Shown here one piece after another: positions 1-5,387 of a DNA stretch of 7,013 nucleotides. The DNA is taken from NCBI GenBank assembly GCA_013298245.1, contig JAAFHD010000188.1, positions 1 through 7,013 of the forward strand, in the 5' to 3' direction. Under the pieces are notes generated by a model. The model had not been told where the DNA came from, did not search any database, and was given only the letters and a program-made list of their open reading frames with translations. The position numbers and the translations under genes were made by a program. The stretch is from Alphaproteobacteria bacterium. GTDB lineage: Bacteria; Pseudomonadota; Alphaproteobacteria; Acetobacterales; Acetobacteraceae. Numbering within the stretch: position 1 is the stretch's first letter; each line of letters opens with the position of its first letter.

Positions 1-898
1 CGCAATTGGCCAACACGCGGGGGTGGACCATGCCGCTGCCGAGGATTTCCAGCCAATCGCCGCCGGCGCCCAATTCGCCGCTGCGGCGGTTCCAGCCGAT
101 GTCGACTTCCATCGAGGGTTCGGTGAAGGGGAAGTAGGAGGAGCGGAACCGGACCGGCAGATCGGCGATGCCGAAGAAGGCGCGCAGGAAGTCGGTCAGG
201 CAGCCCTTCAGGTGGCCCAAGGTGATGTCGCGGTCGATCACCAGGCCTTCGACCTGGTGGAACATGGGGCTGTGCGTCGCGTCATGGTCGGCGCGGTAGG
301 TGCGGCCGGGGGCGATGATGCGGATGGGTGGTTCCTGGCCGATCATGGTGCGGATTTGCAGCGGGCTGGTTTGCGTGCGCAGGACCTGGACGCGGCCATC
401 CGGGCCGGTGCCTGGCATGTAGAAGGTGTCCTGGTCCTGCCGCGCGGGATGGTGGTCGGGGATGTTGAGGGCGGCGAAATTGTACCAGTCGCCTTCGATG
501 TCCGGACCTTCGACGACGGAAAAACCCATGGCGCCGAAGATGGCGGTGAGTTCTTCGATGGTGCGGTTGATGGGGTGGATGGCGCCGGGCGTGATGGGCG
601 GCGCGGGGAGGGACATGTCCTGGCGTTCGGCGGCGAGGCGGGCGTTCAGGGCGGCTTCGTCCAGGACGATGCGGCGGGCGTCGAGCGCGGCTTCGATGCG
701 GGTTTTCAGGACGTTCAGCGCGGCGCCGCGTTCGCGCCGGGCGTCGGGGGCGAGCGCGCCCAGGCCCTTCAGCAGCGCGGTGACGGTGCCGGATTTGCCC
801 AGGGCGGCCACGCGCACGGCGTCCAGCGCGCGCGGGTCGGGGGCGGCGGCGGCCTCGGCCTCGGTGGTGGCGGCGAGGGATTCCAAGTCATCGGTCAT
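1..898 (-). CDS. pheS: Phenylalanyl-tRNA synthetase alpha subunit (C-terminus cut by window edge)
   Basis: This is the catalytic alpha subunit of the alpha2-beta2 cytoplasmic enzyme that charges tRNA-Phe with phenylalanine using ATP. About 299 codons are visible from the ATG at 898; the family is usually about 340-360 residues, so the last 45-60, including class II motif 3, lie outside. Visible marks are an alanine-rich N-terminal arm, ALGKSGTVTGLLKGL near residues 32-46 (tRNA-binding coiled-coil region), HPARQDQDTFY near 150-160, THSPMFHQVEG at 208-218, motif 2 FRSSYFPFTEPSMEV from residue 251, and GMVHP at 289-293. The reading frame is clean. No good Shine-Dalgarno precedes the ATG, but the start MTDDLESL fits the family and no better start is seen. 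The gene is last in the visible operon; pheT would be expected beyond the left edge. Confidence 0.97.
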   Translation of the reverse strand, partial: MTDDLESLAATTEAEAAAAPDPRALDAVRVAALGKSGTVTALLKGLGALAPDARRERGAALNVLKTRIEAALDARRIVLDEAALNARLAAERQDMSLPAPPITPGAIHPINRTIEELTAIFGAMGFSVVEGPDIEGDWYNFAALNIPDHHPARQDQDTFYMPGTGPDGRVQVLRTQTSPLQIRTMIGQEPPIRIIAPGRTYRADHDATHSPMFHQVEGLVIDRDITLGHLKGCLTDFLRAFFGIADLPVRFRSSYFPFTEPSMEVDIGWNRRSGELGAGGDWLEILGSGMVHPRVLANC

Positions 899-975
899 GG
901 GGGGTGCAAGTGCCCCGACGAAGACGCTGGGTCAACCGCAGAAGCCTCTGGCTCCACGCGAGAATTCGGCCGTCG

Positions 976-1380
976 TCAGGCGTTGTCTATTGATCGCAGG
1001 ATACCGCGAAGCCGGTCCCGCGTTTGACACCCGATGGCCGCCTTGCCGAATTGAAGAGGGCCCGGGCTCGCATCGAAGGCGTCGCAGATTGCCGGCATGT
1101 GAGGCACCTGCTCGCGCACTTCGGGAGATGCACGGAACCAGTCGTCGCCAATCAGCTGGGCGATCTCATGGCCGAAGCTGAAATCAAACTCGCCATTGAC
1201 GAAACCGCGCGCTAACTCCGAGGCGAGGCTTCCGAGGATTTCGGTCTGGCGCGGCTTGCCATACTCGTCAAGCATCGTCCAAAACGCTTCGGCGCGTCGG
1301 ATCTGATCATTCCGATCTCTGCGAAAATCGGCGAGCCACCAACGCAGCTCGCCAAGCGCATCGAAGAGGTGGGCGTTCAC
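976..1380 (-). CDS. Small hypothetical protein inserted between rplT and pheS (orf134)
   Basis: I do not recognise this 134-residue protein. It starts with GTG at 1380, preceded by GGGAAGG about seven bases upstream, and ends 77 bases before pheS. It looks soluble: no signal peptide or membrane segment, many acidic and basic residues, several tryptophans (a WW pair at about 14-15) and two cysteines (in PAICDAF and IGCQT). The N-terminal half appears helical. It lies in the same direction as rpmI-rplT-pheS, so it is probably co-transcribed. GC is about 60% over 1081-1380 by my count, against roughly 67-85% in pheS lines I counted, and it uses AGA, TTA and ATA codons that are rare around it, which suggests later acquisition. 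Codon structure still looks coding. Its function is unknown; a role in translation cannot be inferred from position alone. Confidence 0.72.
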   Translation of the reverse strand: MNAHLFDALGELRWWLADFRRDRNDQIRRAEAFWTMLDEYGKPRQTEILGSLASELARGFVNGEFDFSFGHEIAQLIGDDWFRASPEVREQVPHMPAICDAFDASPGPLQFGKAAIGCQTRDRLRGILRSIDNA

Positions 1381-1393
1381 GGCTTGCCTTCCC

Positions 1394-1417
1394 GCGCCGG
1401 GGCCTTCACCCCGGCGC
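1394..1417 (-). terminator. GC-rich hairpin between rplT and orf134 (possible attenuator)
   Basis: The arms GCGCCGGGG and CCCCGGCGC form a perfect 9-bp stem around a 6-base loop. The hairpin begins 8 bases after the rplT stop codon and ends just before the GGGAAGG ribosome-binding site of orf134. No T-run follows on either strand, so it is not a classic intrinsic terminator. It may act as a partial terminator, an mRNA-processing or 3'-end-stabilising structure, or a modulator of orf134 translation. Confidence 0.5.
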
Positions 1418-1425
1418 CACCGGCG

Positions 1426-1782
1426 TCAGGCCCGCGCCGCCTTCGCCTTCTCCACCAGCGCCGCAAACGCGCCGGGCTCTTCCATCGCCAGCGCCGCCAT
1501 CACCTTGCGGTCCATCTCCACGCCCGCGGCCTTCACGGCTGCGATGAAGGTGGAATAGGTCATGCCGTGCTCACGCACGGCGGCGTTGATGCGCTGGATC
1601 CACAGGCCGCGGAATTCGCGCTTCTTGTTGCGCCGGTCGCGGTATGCGTATTGCAGGCCCTTCTCCACGCGCTCCAGCGCGGGGCGGAAGGTGGAACCTG
1701 CGCGGCCCACATAGCCCTTGGCGAGCTTCAGGACCTTCTTGTGCTTGGCGTGTGCGGCAACGCCGCGCTTGACACGTGCCAT
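1426..1782 (-). CDS. rplT: 50S ribosomal protein L20
   Basis: L20 is an early-assembly protein of the large ribosomal subunit that binds 23S rRNA domains I and II. In several bacteria it also represses its own operon by binding the mRNA leader. The protein is 118 residues, the standard length, with the typical start [24 protein letters not shown], a long basic N-terminal extension (residues 1-60, including [19 protein letters not shown] and RRNKKREFR) and a globular C-terminal part containing LWIQRINAA and GMTYSTFI. The ATG is preceded by a strong GGAGGAGA ribosome-binding site. It lies 17 bases downstream of rpmI in the same transcript. Identification rests on direct resemblance along the whole length. 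Confidence 0.99.
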   Translation of the reverse strand: MARVKRGVAAHAKHKKVLKLAKGYVGRAGSTFRPALERVEKGLQYAYRDRRNKKREFRGLWIQRINAAVREHGMTYSTFIAAVKAAGVEMDRKVMAALAMEEPGAFAALVEKAKAARA

Positions 1783-1799
1783 GGTTCAATCTCCTCCGC

Positions 1800-2006
1800 T
1801 TACCGGCTCAGCCCATAGGGCAGCCATTGCTTGACCGTCTTTGCATCCATATCCGTCAGGGTCTGGCTGCCGCGGTTCTGGCGCTTGGCCTTCTGGCTGC
1901 GCGCGGAGAGGTTGTGCCGCTTCTTGCCGGGGCCGGCCAAAACCTTGCCCGTGGCGGTGATCTTGAAGCGCTTTTTGGCGCTTGAGGTGGTCTTCATCTT
2001 GGACAT
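1800..2006 (-). CDS. rpmI: 50S ribosomal protein L35
   Basis: L35 is a small basic protein of the large ribosomal subunit. It is 68 residues here, slightly longer than the usual 64-66. Recognisable segments are [20 protein letters not shown] at the start, [19 protein letters not shown] (28-46) and the C-terminal VKQWLPYG. The start at 2006 is preceded by GGAGGG five bases away. The frame stays open for about 85 codons upstream, but those codons do not resemble L35 and are treated as leader. It is first in the operon, followed after 17 bases by rplT. infC, often found upstream in other bacteria, is absent here; the next gene upstream is divergent. Confidence 0.98.
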   Translation of the reverse strand: MSKMKTTSSAKKRFKITATGKVLAGPGKKRHNLSARSQKAKRQNRGSQTLTDMDAKTVKQWLPYGLSR

Positions 2007-2042
2007 CGGGCCCTCCTGCGGGGTCGGGCGTTCCTCCTTGCG

Positions 2043-2058
2043 CCTGGGAAAACCCAGG
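2043..2058 (-). promoter_or_regulatory. Hairpin in the rpmI leader
   Basis: On the minus strand CCTGGG, a TTTT loop and CCCAGG form a perfect 6-bp stem with a four-base loop, ending 36 bases before the rpmI start. It is followed by AAGGAGG and then the true GGAGGG ribosome-binding site. L35-L20 operons are autoregulated by L20 through leader RNA structures in Escherichia coli and Bacillus. Whether this hairpin serves that purpose is inference. It lacks a following T-run, so it is not read as a terminator. Confidence 0.4.
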
Positions 2059-2179
2059 GCCGCACCATGCGGCGGGGACGCGTTTCCTCGGCCGGGCTGT
2101 CCAGGGCACCGGCGCGGGAAGAGGGGCGTATGGCCGCGTGGAGAGGTGGCGTCAAGGCCGCCAGCGGGAACCCTCCTGC

Positions 2180-2192
2180 CACCAGCCTGGTG
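2180..2192. repeat. 13-bp perfect dyad CACCAG-C-CTGGTG
   Basis: Six-base arms mirror each other around a single central base. With a one-base centre it is better suited to a protein-binding DNA dyad than to an RNA hairpin. It lies about 100 bases upstream of the sulfotransferase-like gene and about 175 bases upstream of rpmI. It could be chance in GC-rich DNA. Confidence 0.25.
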
Positions 2193-2240
2193 CCGCGCGC
2201 AGTTGCATTGAAGCGGTATGCGCTCATCGACATCACCGCA

Positions 2241-2269
2241 TTGTTCACGATCGAACGCCATAGTACAGC
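2241..2269 (+). promoter_or_regulatory. Possible promoter of the sulfotransferase-like gene
   Basis: TTGTTC (2241-2246) and TACAGC (2264-2269) are separated by 17 bases and resemble a weak sigma-70-type -35/-10 pair. Transcription would begin near 2276, leaving about 15 bases before the ATG at 2291. The pair matches consensus only partly, so this is a guess based on spacing and on the locally raised AT content. Confidence 0.3.
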
Positions 2270-2280
2270 TTTTCGTGAAC
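2243..2280. repeat. Inverted repeat GTTCACGA ... TCGTGAAC in the promoter region
   Basis: Two perfect 8-base arms (2243-2250 and 2273-2280) are separated by 22 bases, placing their centres 30 bases (about three helical turns) apart. They bracket the possible -10 element of the gene starting at 2291. The arrangement would suit a dimeric regulator or looping pair, but no regulator is encoded next to it. Chance is not excluded for arms of this length. Confidence 0.35.
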
Positions 2281-2290
2281 TTGGTGGGCT

Positions 2291-3196
2291 ATGCATACAT
2301 CATTGAAATCCGACGATTTCCAGCCATCCAATGCCCGCGAGGCATCACGGCCGCTCAGCTTCATGCACGTCCCCAAGGCCGCCGGCACCTCCATGATGGC
2401 CGCGCTGGTTGACGCCACAGGAGCAACCAGGGCGCCCTGGCAGTTTGATCGTTTCCATTTCGGTGGCCAGCCCCGCCTGGACGAGATGAGCACCGAAGCC
2501 CAAGCGCTGATCCTGCTCGACGGCACCGCGCCGGCCGGGACTCTGATCGCGGGCCATATCTCGCTGTCGAGCATCCGCCGTGCCTGCCCGGGCGGTCAGG
2601 TTGTCACGCTGCTGCGCGAACCCGTCTCTCGGCTGCTGTCGCTGTGCGCGTTCAATGCGCGCGTTCCGGCCGAGGCCTTCCCGCCATGGGGACCCGACTG
2701 GGAGGCGCGCATCGCCCTGGCCCGGCAGCCCCTGGCCGACTATCTGCGCGAGCCGCGCGCCGCCGCGCTGACCGACAATGTCGTCACTCGCTACCTGTTG
2801 CAGCCGCAAGCCCGCATCCCGGACGATGACTTCTTGCACCCGGATGACGCGCCGGCCCTGCTGGCCGCGGCGTTGCAGGCCCTGGCCGGGATTGACCTGG
2901 TGGACGTGATCGAAAACCCAGGCTTGCCGGATCGGCTTGGCACCTGGCTGGGGCGCCCGGTCGTGTTCGGAAGGCTGAACGAAGCACTGCCGCCACCAAC
3001 CAGTCTCGCCACCGTCATCGACGGCGCGAGGGATGCGGCAAGCGACAGCCTACTCGCGCAACGCACATGCATCGACGACGCGATCTGGCGCGCGGTCGTC
3101 GCAGCGCGGATGGGCGGCTGCGATGTCGATGAATTGGCCGCAAAGCAGCAGGCCGACCAACGCCGCCGGCTGCGCGCGCTCTCGCGCGCCGCATGA
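2291..3196 (+). CDS. Sulfotransferase family 2-like protein (PAPS-dependent)
   Basis: The 301-residue protein has the layout of cytosolic bacterial members of the Sulfotransfer_2 family, which move a sulfate group from PAPS to a sugar or other hydroxyl. The 5'-phosphosulfate loop is FMHVPKAAGTSM (24-35, family form HIPKTAGTS). GHISL (88-92) matches the conserved GH segment, the 3'-phosphate site is TLLREPVSRLLS (106-117), and DNVVTRYLL (162-170) matches the family's DNxxTRYL segment. The C-terminus is helical and arginine-rich. No signal peptide or membrane segment is seen. The start at 2291 places the loop near residue 26, as is usual; only a weak GGTGGG lies upstream. The gene is alone on its strand: divergent from rpmI and convergent with the methyltransferase gene. 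No glycosyltransferase or PAPS-synthesis gene is nearby, so the acceptor is unknown. Confidence 0.82.
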   Translation: MHTSLKSDDFQPSNAREASRPLSFMHVPKAAGTSMMAALVDATGATRAPWQFDRFHFGGQPRLDEMSTEAQALILLDGTAPAGTLIAGHISLSSIRRACPGGQVVTLLREPVSRLLSLCAFNARVPAEAFPPWGPDWEARIALARQPLADYLREPRAAALTDNVVTRYLLQPQARIPDDDFLHPDDAPALLAAALQALAGIDLVDVIENPGLPDRLGTWLGRPVVFGRLNEALPPPTSLATVIDGARDAASDSLLAQRTCIDDAIWRAVVAARMGGCDVDELAAKQQADQRRRLRALSRAA

Positions 3197-3295
3197 CACG
3201 CCATCGCCAGAACCGCCCCCTTCCCAGCCACGACTCGTTTCCTGCTAAACAGGTGCGGTCATCAGGGGGCAGGCAAGGTGGTCTTGGGCAGTCGC

Positions 3296-3877
3296 TCAAT
3301 CGGCAGGCGCGTAGCGCCACACGCCGCCGGGCGGGAAATTCAGGAAGGTATAGGCCAGGCGGCCGCCCTTCAGCCCATGCAGCGCCTTGGGCAGCGGGGA
3401 TGTGATGCAATAGGACAAATGCAGGAAGCCGCGCTTCGGGCTGGCGGCCAGCATGGCGGCCACGATCTTGGTCTGCGCGTCCTTCGGCAGCATCACCAGC
3501 GGCACGCCGCAGATCACATCGCCGACGCGCGGGTTGCCGGCAGCCCGCAGCACTTCGGGCAGTTCGAAGGCATCGCCGCACACCACCTTCACGCCGGGCA
3601 GGCTGGCGCGCAGATGGTCCGCCATTTCGGGCACGATTTCCACCACCAGCAGGCGCTCCGGCGGCACGCCCGCGGCCAGCAGCGCGCGGGAGACGACGCC
3701 GGTGCCCGCACCCAGTTCGACGACCATTTCATCGCCTTCCCACTGCGCGCGTTCCGCGATCAGCCGGCTGAACGCGGCCGAGGAGGGGATGATGCTGCCC
3801 ATCTGCAATGGGTTGGCCAGCCAACGCTTGAAGAACAACTTGGCGTTGCGTTCTCGCGGCAGGGTGGTTGCGGACAT
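3296..3877 (-). CDS. pmtA: Phospholipid N-methyltransferase, PmtA-like (class I SAM methyltransferase)
   Basis: The 193-residue length matches rhizobial-type PmtA (about 200), which methylates phosphatidylethanolamine stepwise with S-adenosylmethionine to give phosphatidylcholine at the inner membrane. The N-terminus FFKRWLANPLQMGSIIPSS (15-33) matches the family's membrane-binding helix and the G-(A/S)-(I/L)-(I/V)-PS signature. Motif I is VVELGAGTG (52-60), the acidic motif II residue is E80 in LLVVE, and CGD is at 100-102. The post-motif segment CGVPLVMLP (123-131) corresponds to SGLPLxxxP in PmtA, and the end FLNFPPGGVWRY (178-189) also fits. No membrane-spanning segment is present, as expected for a peripheral protein. 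The ATG has GGAGAG upstream. It is divergent from pleD by 26 bases. A related rRNA-dimethylase-like methyltransferase with another substrate is the main alternative. Confidence 0.8.
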   Translation of the reverse strand: MSATTLPRERNAKLFFKRWLANPLQMGSIIPSSAAFSRLIAERAQWEGDEMVVELGAGTGVVSRALLAAGVPPERLLVVEIVPEMADHLRASLPGVKVVCGDAFELPEVLRAAGNPRVGDVICGVPLVMLPKDAQTKIVAAMLAASPKRGFLHLSYCITSPLPKALHGLKGGRLAYTFLNFPPGGVWRYAPAD

Positions 3878-3903
3878 GCGGCTCTCCGTGCGGGGATGCG
3901 CCC
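3878..3903. promoter_or_regulatory. Very short divergent gap between pmtA-like gene and pleD
   Basis: Only 26 bases lie between the two start codons. They hold both ribosome-binding sites (GGAGAG for the minus gene, GGGGAT for pleD) and leave no room for a promoter. Each promoter must therefore lie inside the other gene's coding sequence, or one of the genes must have a leaderless or very short-leader transcript. Confidence 0.6.
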
Positions 3904-5238
3904 ATGACCGCGCGCATCCTGGTGGTAGACGACGTCACCGCGAATCTCCGCCTGCTCGAGGCGAAGCTGCAAAGTGAGTACTATGAAGTAGCCCTGGCCC
4001 AGAGCGGTGAGGAAGCGCTGAAGCAGGCTTCCGGCTGGCTTCCGGACATAATTCTTCTAGATGTCATGATGCCCGGCATGGACGGTTATGAGACCTGCCG
4101 GCGCATCAAGGCGGACCACGCGACCACGCATATTCCCGTGGTCATGGTGACCGCGCTGACCGACGCAGAGGAACGCGTGCGCGGCCTGGAAGCGGGCGCG
4201 GATGACTTCCTGTCCAAGCCCGTCGATGACGCGACGCTGTTCGCCAGGCTGCGTGCGCTGATGCGCGTGAAGCAGGTGCAGGATGCCTGGCGCATGCGGG
4301 CGGAAACCGCGCGCGAACTGGGCTTCGAGGCGCCCGCCGATCCGGACGAAACGGTGGCCGGCGCGCGTGCGCTGGTGCTGGGTGCGGAGGCGGATGCGAT
4401 CGTGGACAGCCTGGCGCTGGACGGCCTCGATATCCTGCGCTGCACGGCGGTGGAGGAAGCCTGGGCGCGGCTTTCCGCCAACGCCTTCGACCTGGCGGTG
4501 TTCTGCCTGCCCGATGACGGCACGGAGGTGTTGCGCCTGGCGTCACGCCTGCGCGCGCAGGCTTCCACGCGCGATGTGCCGGTGGTGCTGGCGGCGCGGC
4601 CGGCGCAGAAGGCCATGGTGCTGCGCGGCTTCGATATCGGCGCCAATGACCATGTGATGCTGCCGGTGGACCCGAATGAATTGCGGGCACGCGCGCGCAA
4701 CCAGATCCGCCGCAAGCGCTTCCAGGACAGGCTGCGCGCGGAGCTGGACCGGTCATTGGAAATGGCGGTGACCGACCCGCTGACCGGGTTGCGCAATCGT
4801 CGTTATGTACGGCGCCATCTGGAGGGCGTGCTGCGCAGTGGCGAGGCATCGGTGCTGATCGTGGACCTCGATCGCTTCAAGCCGATCAACGACACCTATG
4901 GCCACAACGTTGGCGATGCGGCGCTGCGCGAGGTGGCCACGCGGCTGCGCGCCAATCTGCGCGCATCGGATGTGGTGGCGCGCTGGGGCGGCGAGGAATT
5001 CCTGATCGTGCTGGCGGGCGCGCCGGCGGAATACACGGTGCTGGTGGCAGAGCGCCTGCGCGAAGCGGTGGGCAGCGCGCCGATGGTGCTGGGCGAGGTG
5101 GAACTGACCTGCACATGCAGCATTGGCGGTGCGATTGGTGCGACCGGCGCGCAGCCTGACGCGATCATCGGGGCGGCGGATGCGGCGTTGTACCAGGCGA
5201 AGGCCGAAGGGCGGAACCGGGTGAAGATGGCGGGCTGA
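3904..5238 (+). CDS. pleD: PleD-type response regulator / diguanylate cyclase
   Basis: This 444-residue cytoplasmic regulator makes cyclic di-GMP from two GTP when phosphorylated; in Caulobacter PleD drives the swarmer-to-stalked change. REC1 (about 3-120) has acidic D9/D10, phosphoacceptor D53 in LLDVMMPGMDG, T83 and K105 (LSKP). REC2 (about 153-270) is degenerate: C201 stands where the phosphoacceptor Asp should be and L253 replaces the Lys, as expected for the dimerisation adaptor. The GGDEF domain (about 285-442) has DPLTGLRNRR (291-300), DLDRFKPINDTYGH (321-334) and the active-site GGEEF (362-366). The inhibitory I-site RxxD is intact (R353-D356). The start at 3904 gives the usual M-T-A-R-I-L-V-V-D-D; GGGGAT lies six bases upstream. 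divK, the common partner, is not adjacent. A GC hairpin follows the stop. Confidence 0.95.
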   Translation: MTARILVVDDVTANLRLLEAKLQSEYYEVALAQSGEEALKQASGWLPDIILLDVMMPGMDGYETCRRIKADHATTHIPVVMVTALTDAEERVRGLEAGADDFLSKPVDDATLFARLRALMRVKQVQDAWRMRAETARELGFEAPADPDETVAGARALVLGAEADAIVDSLALDGLDILRCTAVEEAWARLSANAFDLAVFCLPDDGTEVLRLASRLRAQASTRDVPVVLAARPAQKAMVLRGFDIGANDHVMLPVDPNELRARARNQIRRKRFQDRLRAELDRSLEMAVTDPLTGLRNRRYVRRHLEGVLRSGEASVLIVDLDRFKPINDTYGHNVGDAALREVATRLRANLRASDVVARWGGEEFLIVLAGAPAEYTVLVAERLREAVGSAPMVLGEVELTCTCSIGGAIGATGAQPDAIIGAADAALYQAKAEGRNRVKMAG

Positions 5239-5255
5239 TAGGCCTTGCCCCATTC

Positions 5256-5274
5256 GCGCGGTGCCGGACCGCGC
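5256..5274 (+). terminator. GC hairpin after pleD
   Basis: GCGCGGT and ACCGCGC form a perfect 7-bp stem around a 5-base loop, 17 bases after the pleD stop codon. No T-run follows, so it is a non-canonical terminator or 3'-end-stabilising structure. A second smaller hairpin, GCGCGT-GCG-ACGCGC at 5304-5318, is followed by TT and may contribute. Confidence 0.5.
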
Positions 5275-5318
5275 CCACCCCGATCATGAGCAACGCGACG
5301 ATGGCGCGTGCGACGCGC

Positions 5319-5347
5319 TTGAACAGTCGGTCTGCACCATTTACTAC
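5319..5347 (+). promoter_or_regulatory. Likely promoter of the doxX-marR unit
   Basis: TTGAAC (5319-5324) and TACTAC (5342-5347) are separated by 17 bases and form a reasonable sigma-70-type pair. Transcription would start near 5354, about 34 bases before the chosen doxX start. The -10 element falls inside the palindrome at 5334-5368, the geometry expected for repression by steric block of RNA polymerase. Confidence 0.45.
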
Positions 5348-5368
5348 GATGATCGTATCAAATGGTGC
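5334..5368. promoter_or_regulatory. 35-bp near-perfect palindrome, candidate MarR operator
   Basis: The outer arms GCACCATTT (5334-5342) and AAATGGTGC (5360-5368) match perfectly, as do the inner arms TACGAT (5345-5350) and ATCGTA (5352-5357) around a central G at 5351. Two mismatched base pairs separate inner from outer arms on each side, so 30 of 34 flanking positions are symmetric. It is much more AT-rich than its surroundings and lies just upstream of doxX, overlapping the likely -10 element. MarR-family proteins bind such dyads, and marR is the second gene of the unit, so autoregulation is the natural reading. That link is inference. Confidence 0.7.
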
Positions 5369-5387
5369 GAAGGGAACACCGAAGCTG

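Larger units (their letters stand above)
2007..2290. promoter_or_regulatory. Divergent intergenic region and rpmI leader
   Basis: This 284-base gap separates the starts of rpmI (-) and the sulfotransferase-like gene (+), so it must hold promoters for at least one and probably both. The part at 2215-2300 is visibly richer in A and T. On the minus strand the part nearest rpmI would be an mRNA leader: it has a tight hairpin (2043-2058), a second Shine-Dalgarno-like AAGGAGG (2032-2039 region) and a distant copy of GCAGGAGGG (2171-2179). No coding sequence is convincing in it. I could not pick a confident -35/-10 pair for rpmI. Confidence 0.6.

Noticed and set aside
883..975. Separate promoter for pheS (TTGACC-like element upstream)
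   Set aside because: A TTGACC is present on the minus strand, but no -10-like hexamer occurs at a suitable distance.
23..1027. Long plus-strand open frame of 334 codons
   Set aside because: It is the antisense shadow of pheS, whose minus-strand translation shows clear synthetase motifs; the plus-strand protein is a low-complexity G/A/D-rich product typical of GC-rich antisense frames.
1800..2261. N-terminal extension of rpmI by about 85 codons
   Set aside because: The upstream codons do not resemble L35, while the ATG at 2006 has a strong ribosome-binding site and gives a full-length L35.
3241..3253. Small hairpin CCTG-CTAAA-CAGG between the convergent sulfotransferase and methyltransferase genes
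   Set aside because: A 4-bp stem without a T-run is too weak to call a bidirectional terminator; I see nothing stronger in the 99-base gap.
3868..3903. Upstream TTG start for pleD adding 12 residues
   Set aside because: The extension overlaps the start of the divergent gene, has no family resemblance and lacks a good ribosome-binding site; receiver domains normally begin a few residues before the VVDD strand.
5286..5387. Longer doxX starting at the ATG at 5286 or 5349
   Set aside because: Neither start has a ribosome-binding site, the extra residues are not hydrophobic or DoxX-like, and translation would run through the promoter and palindrome.
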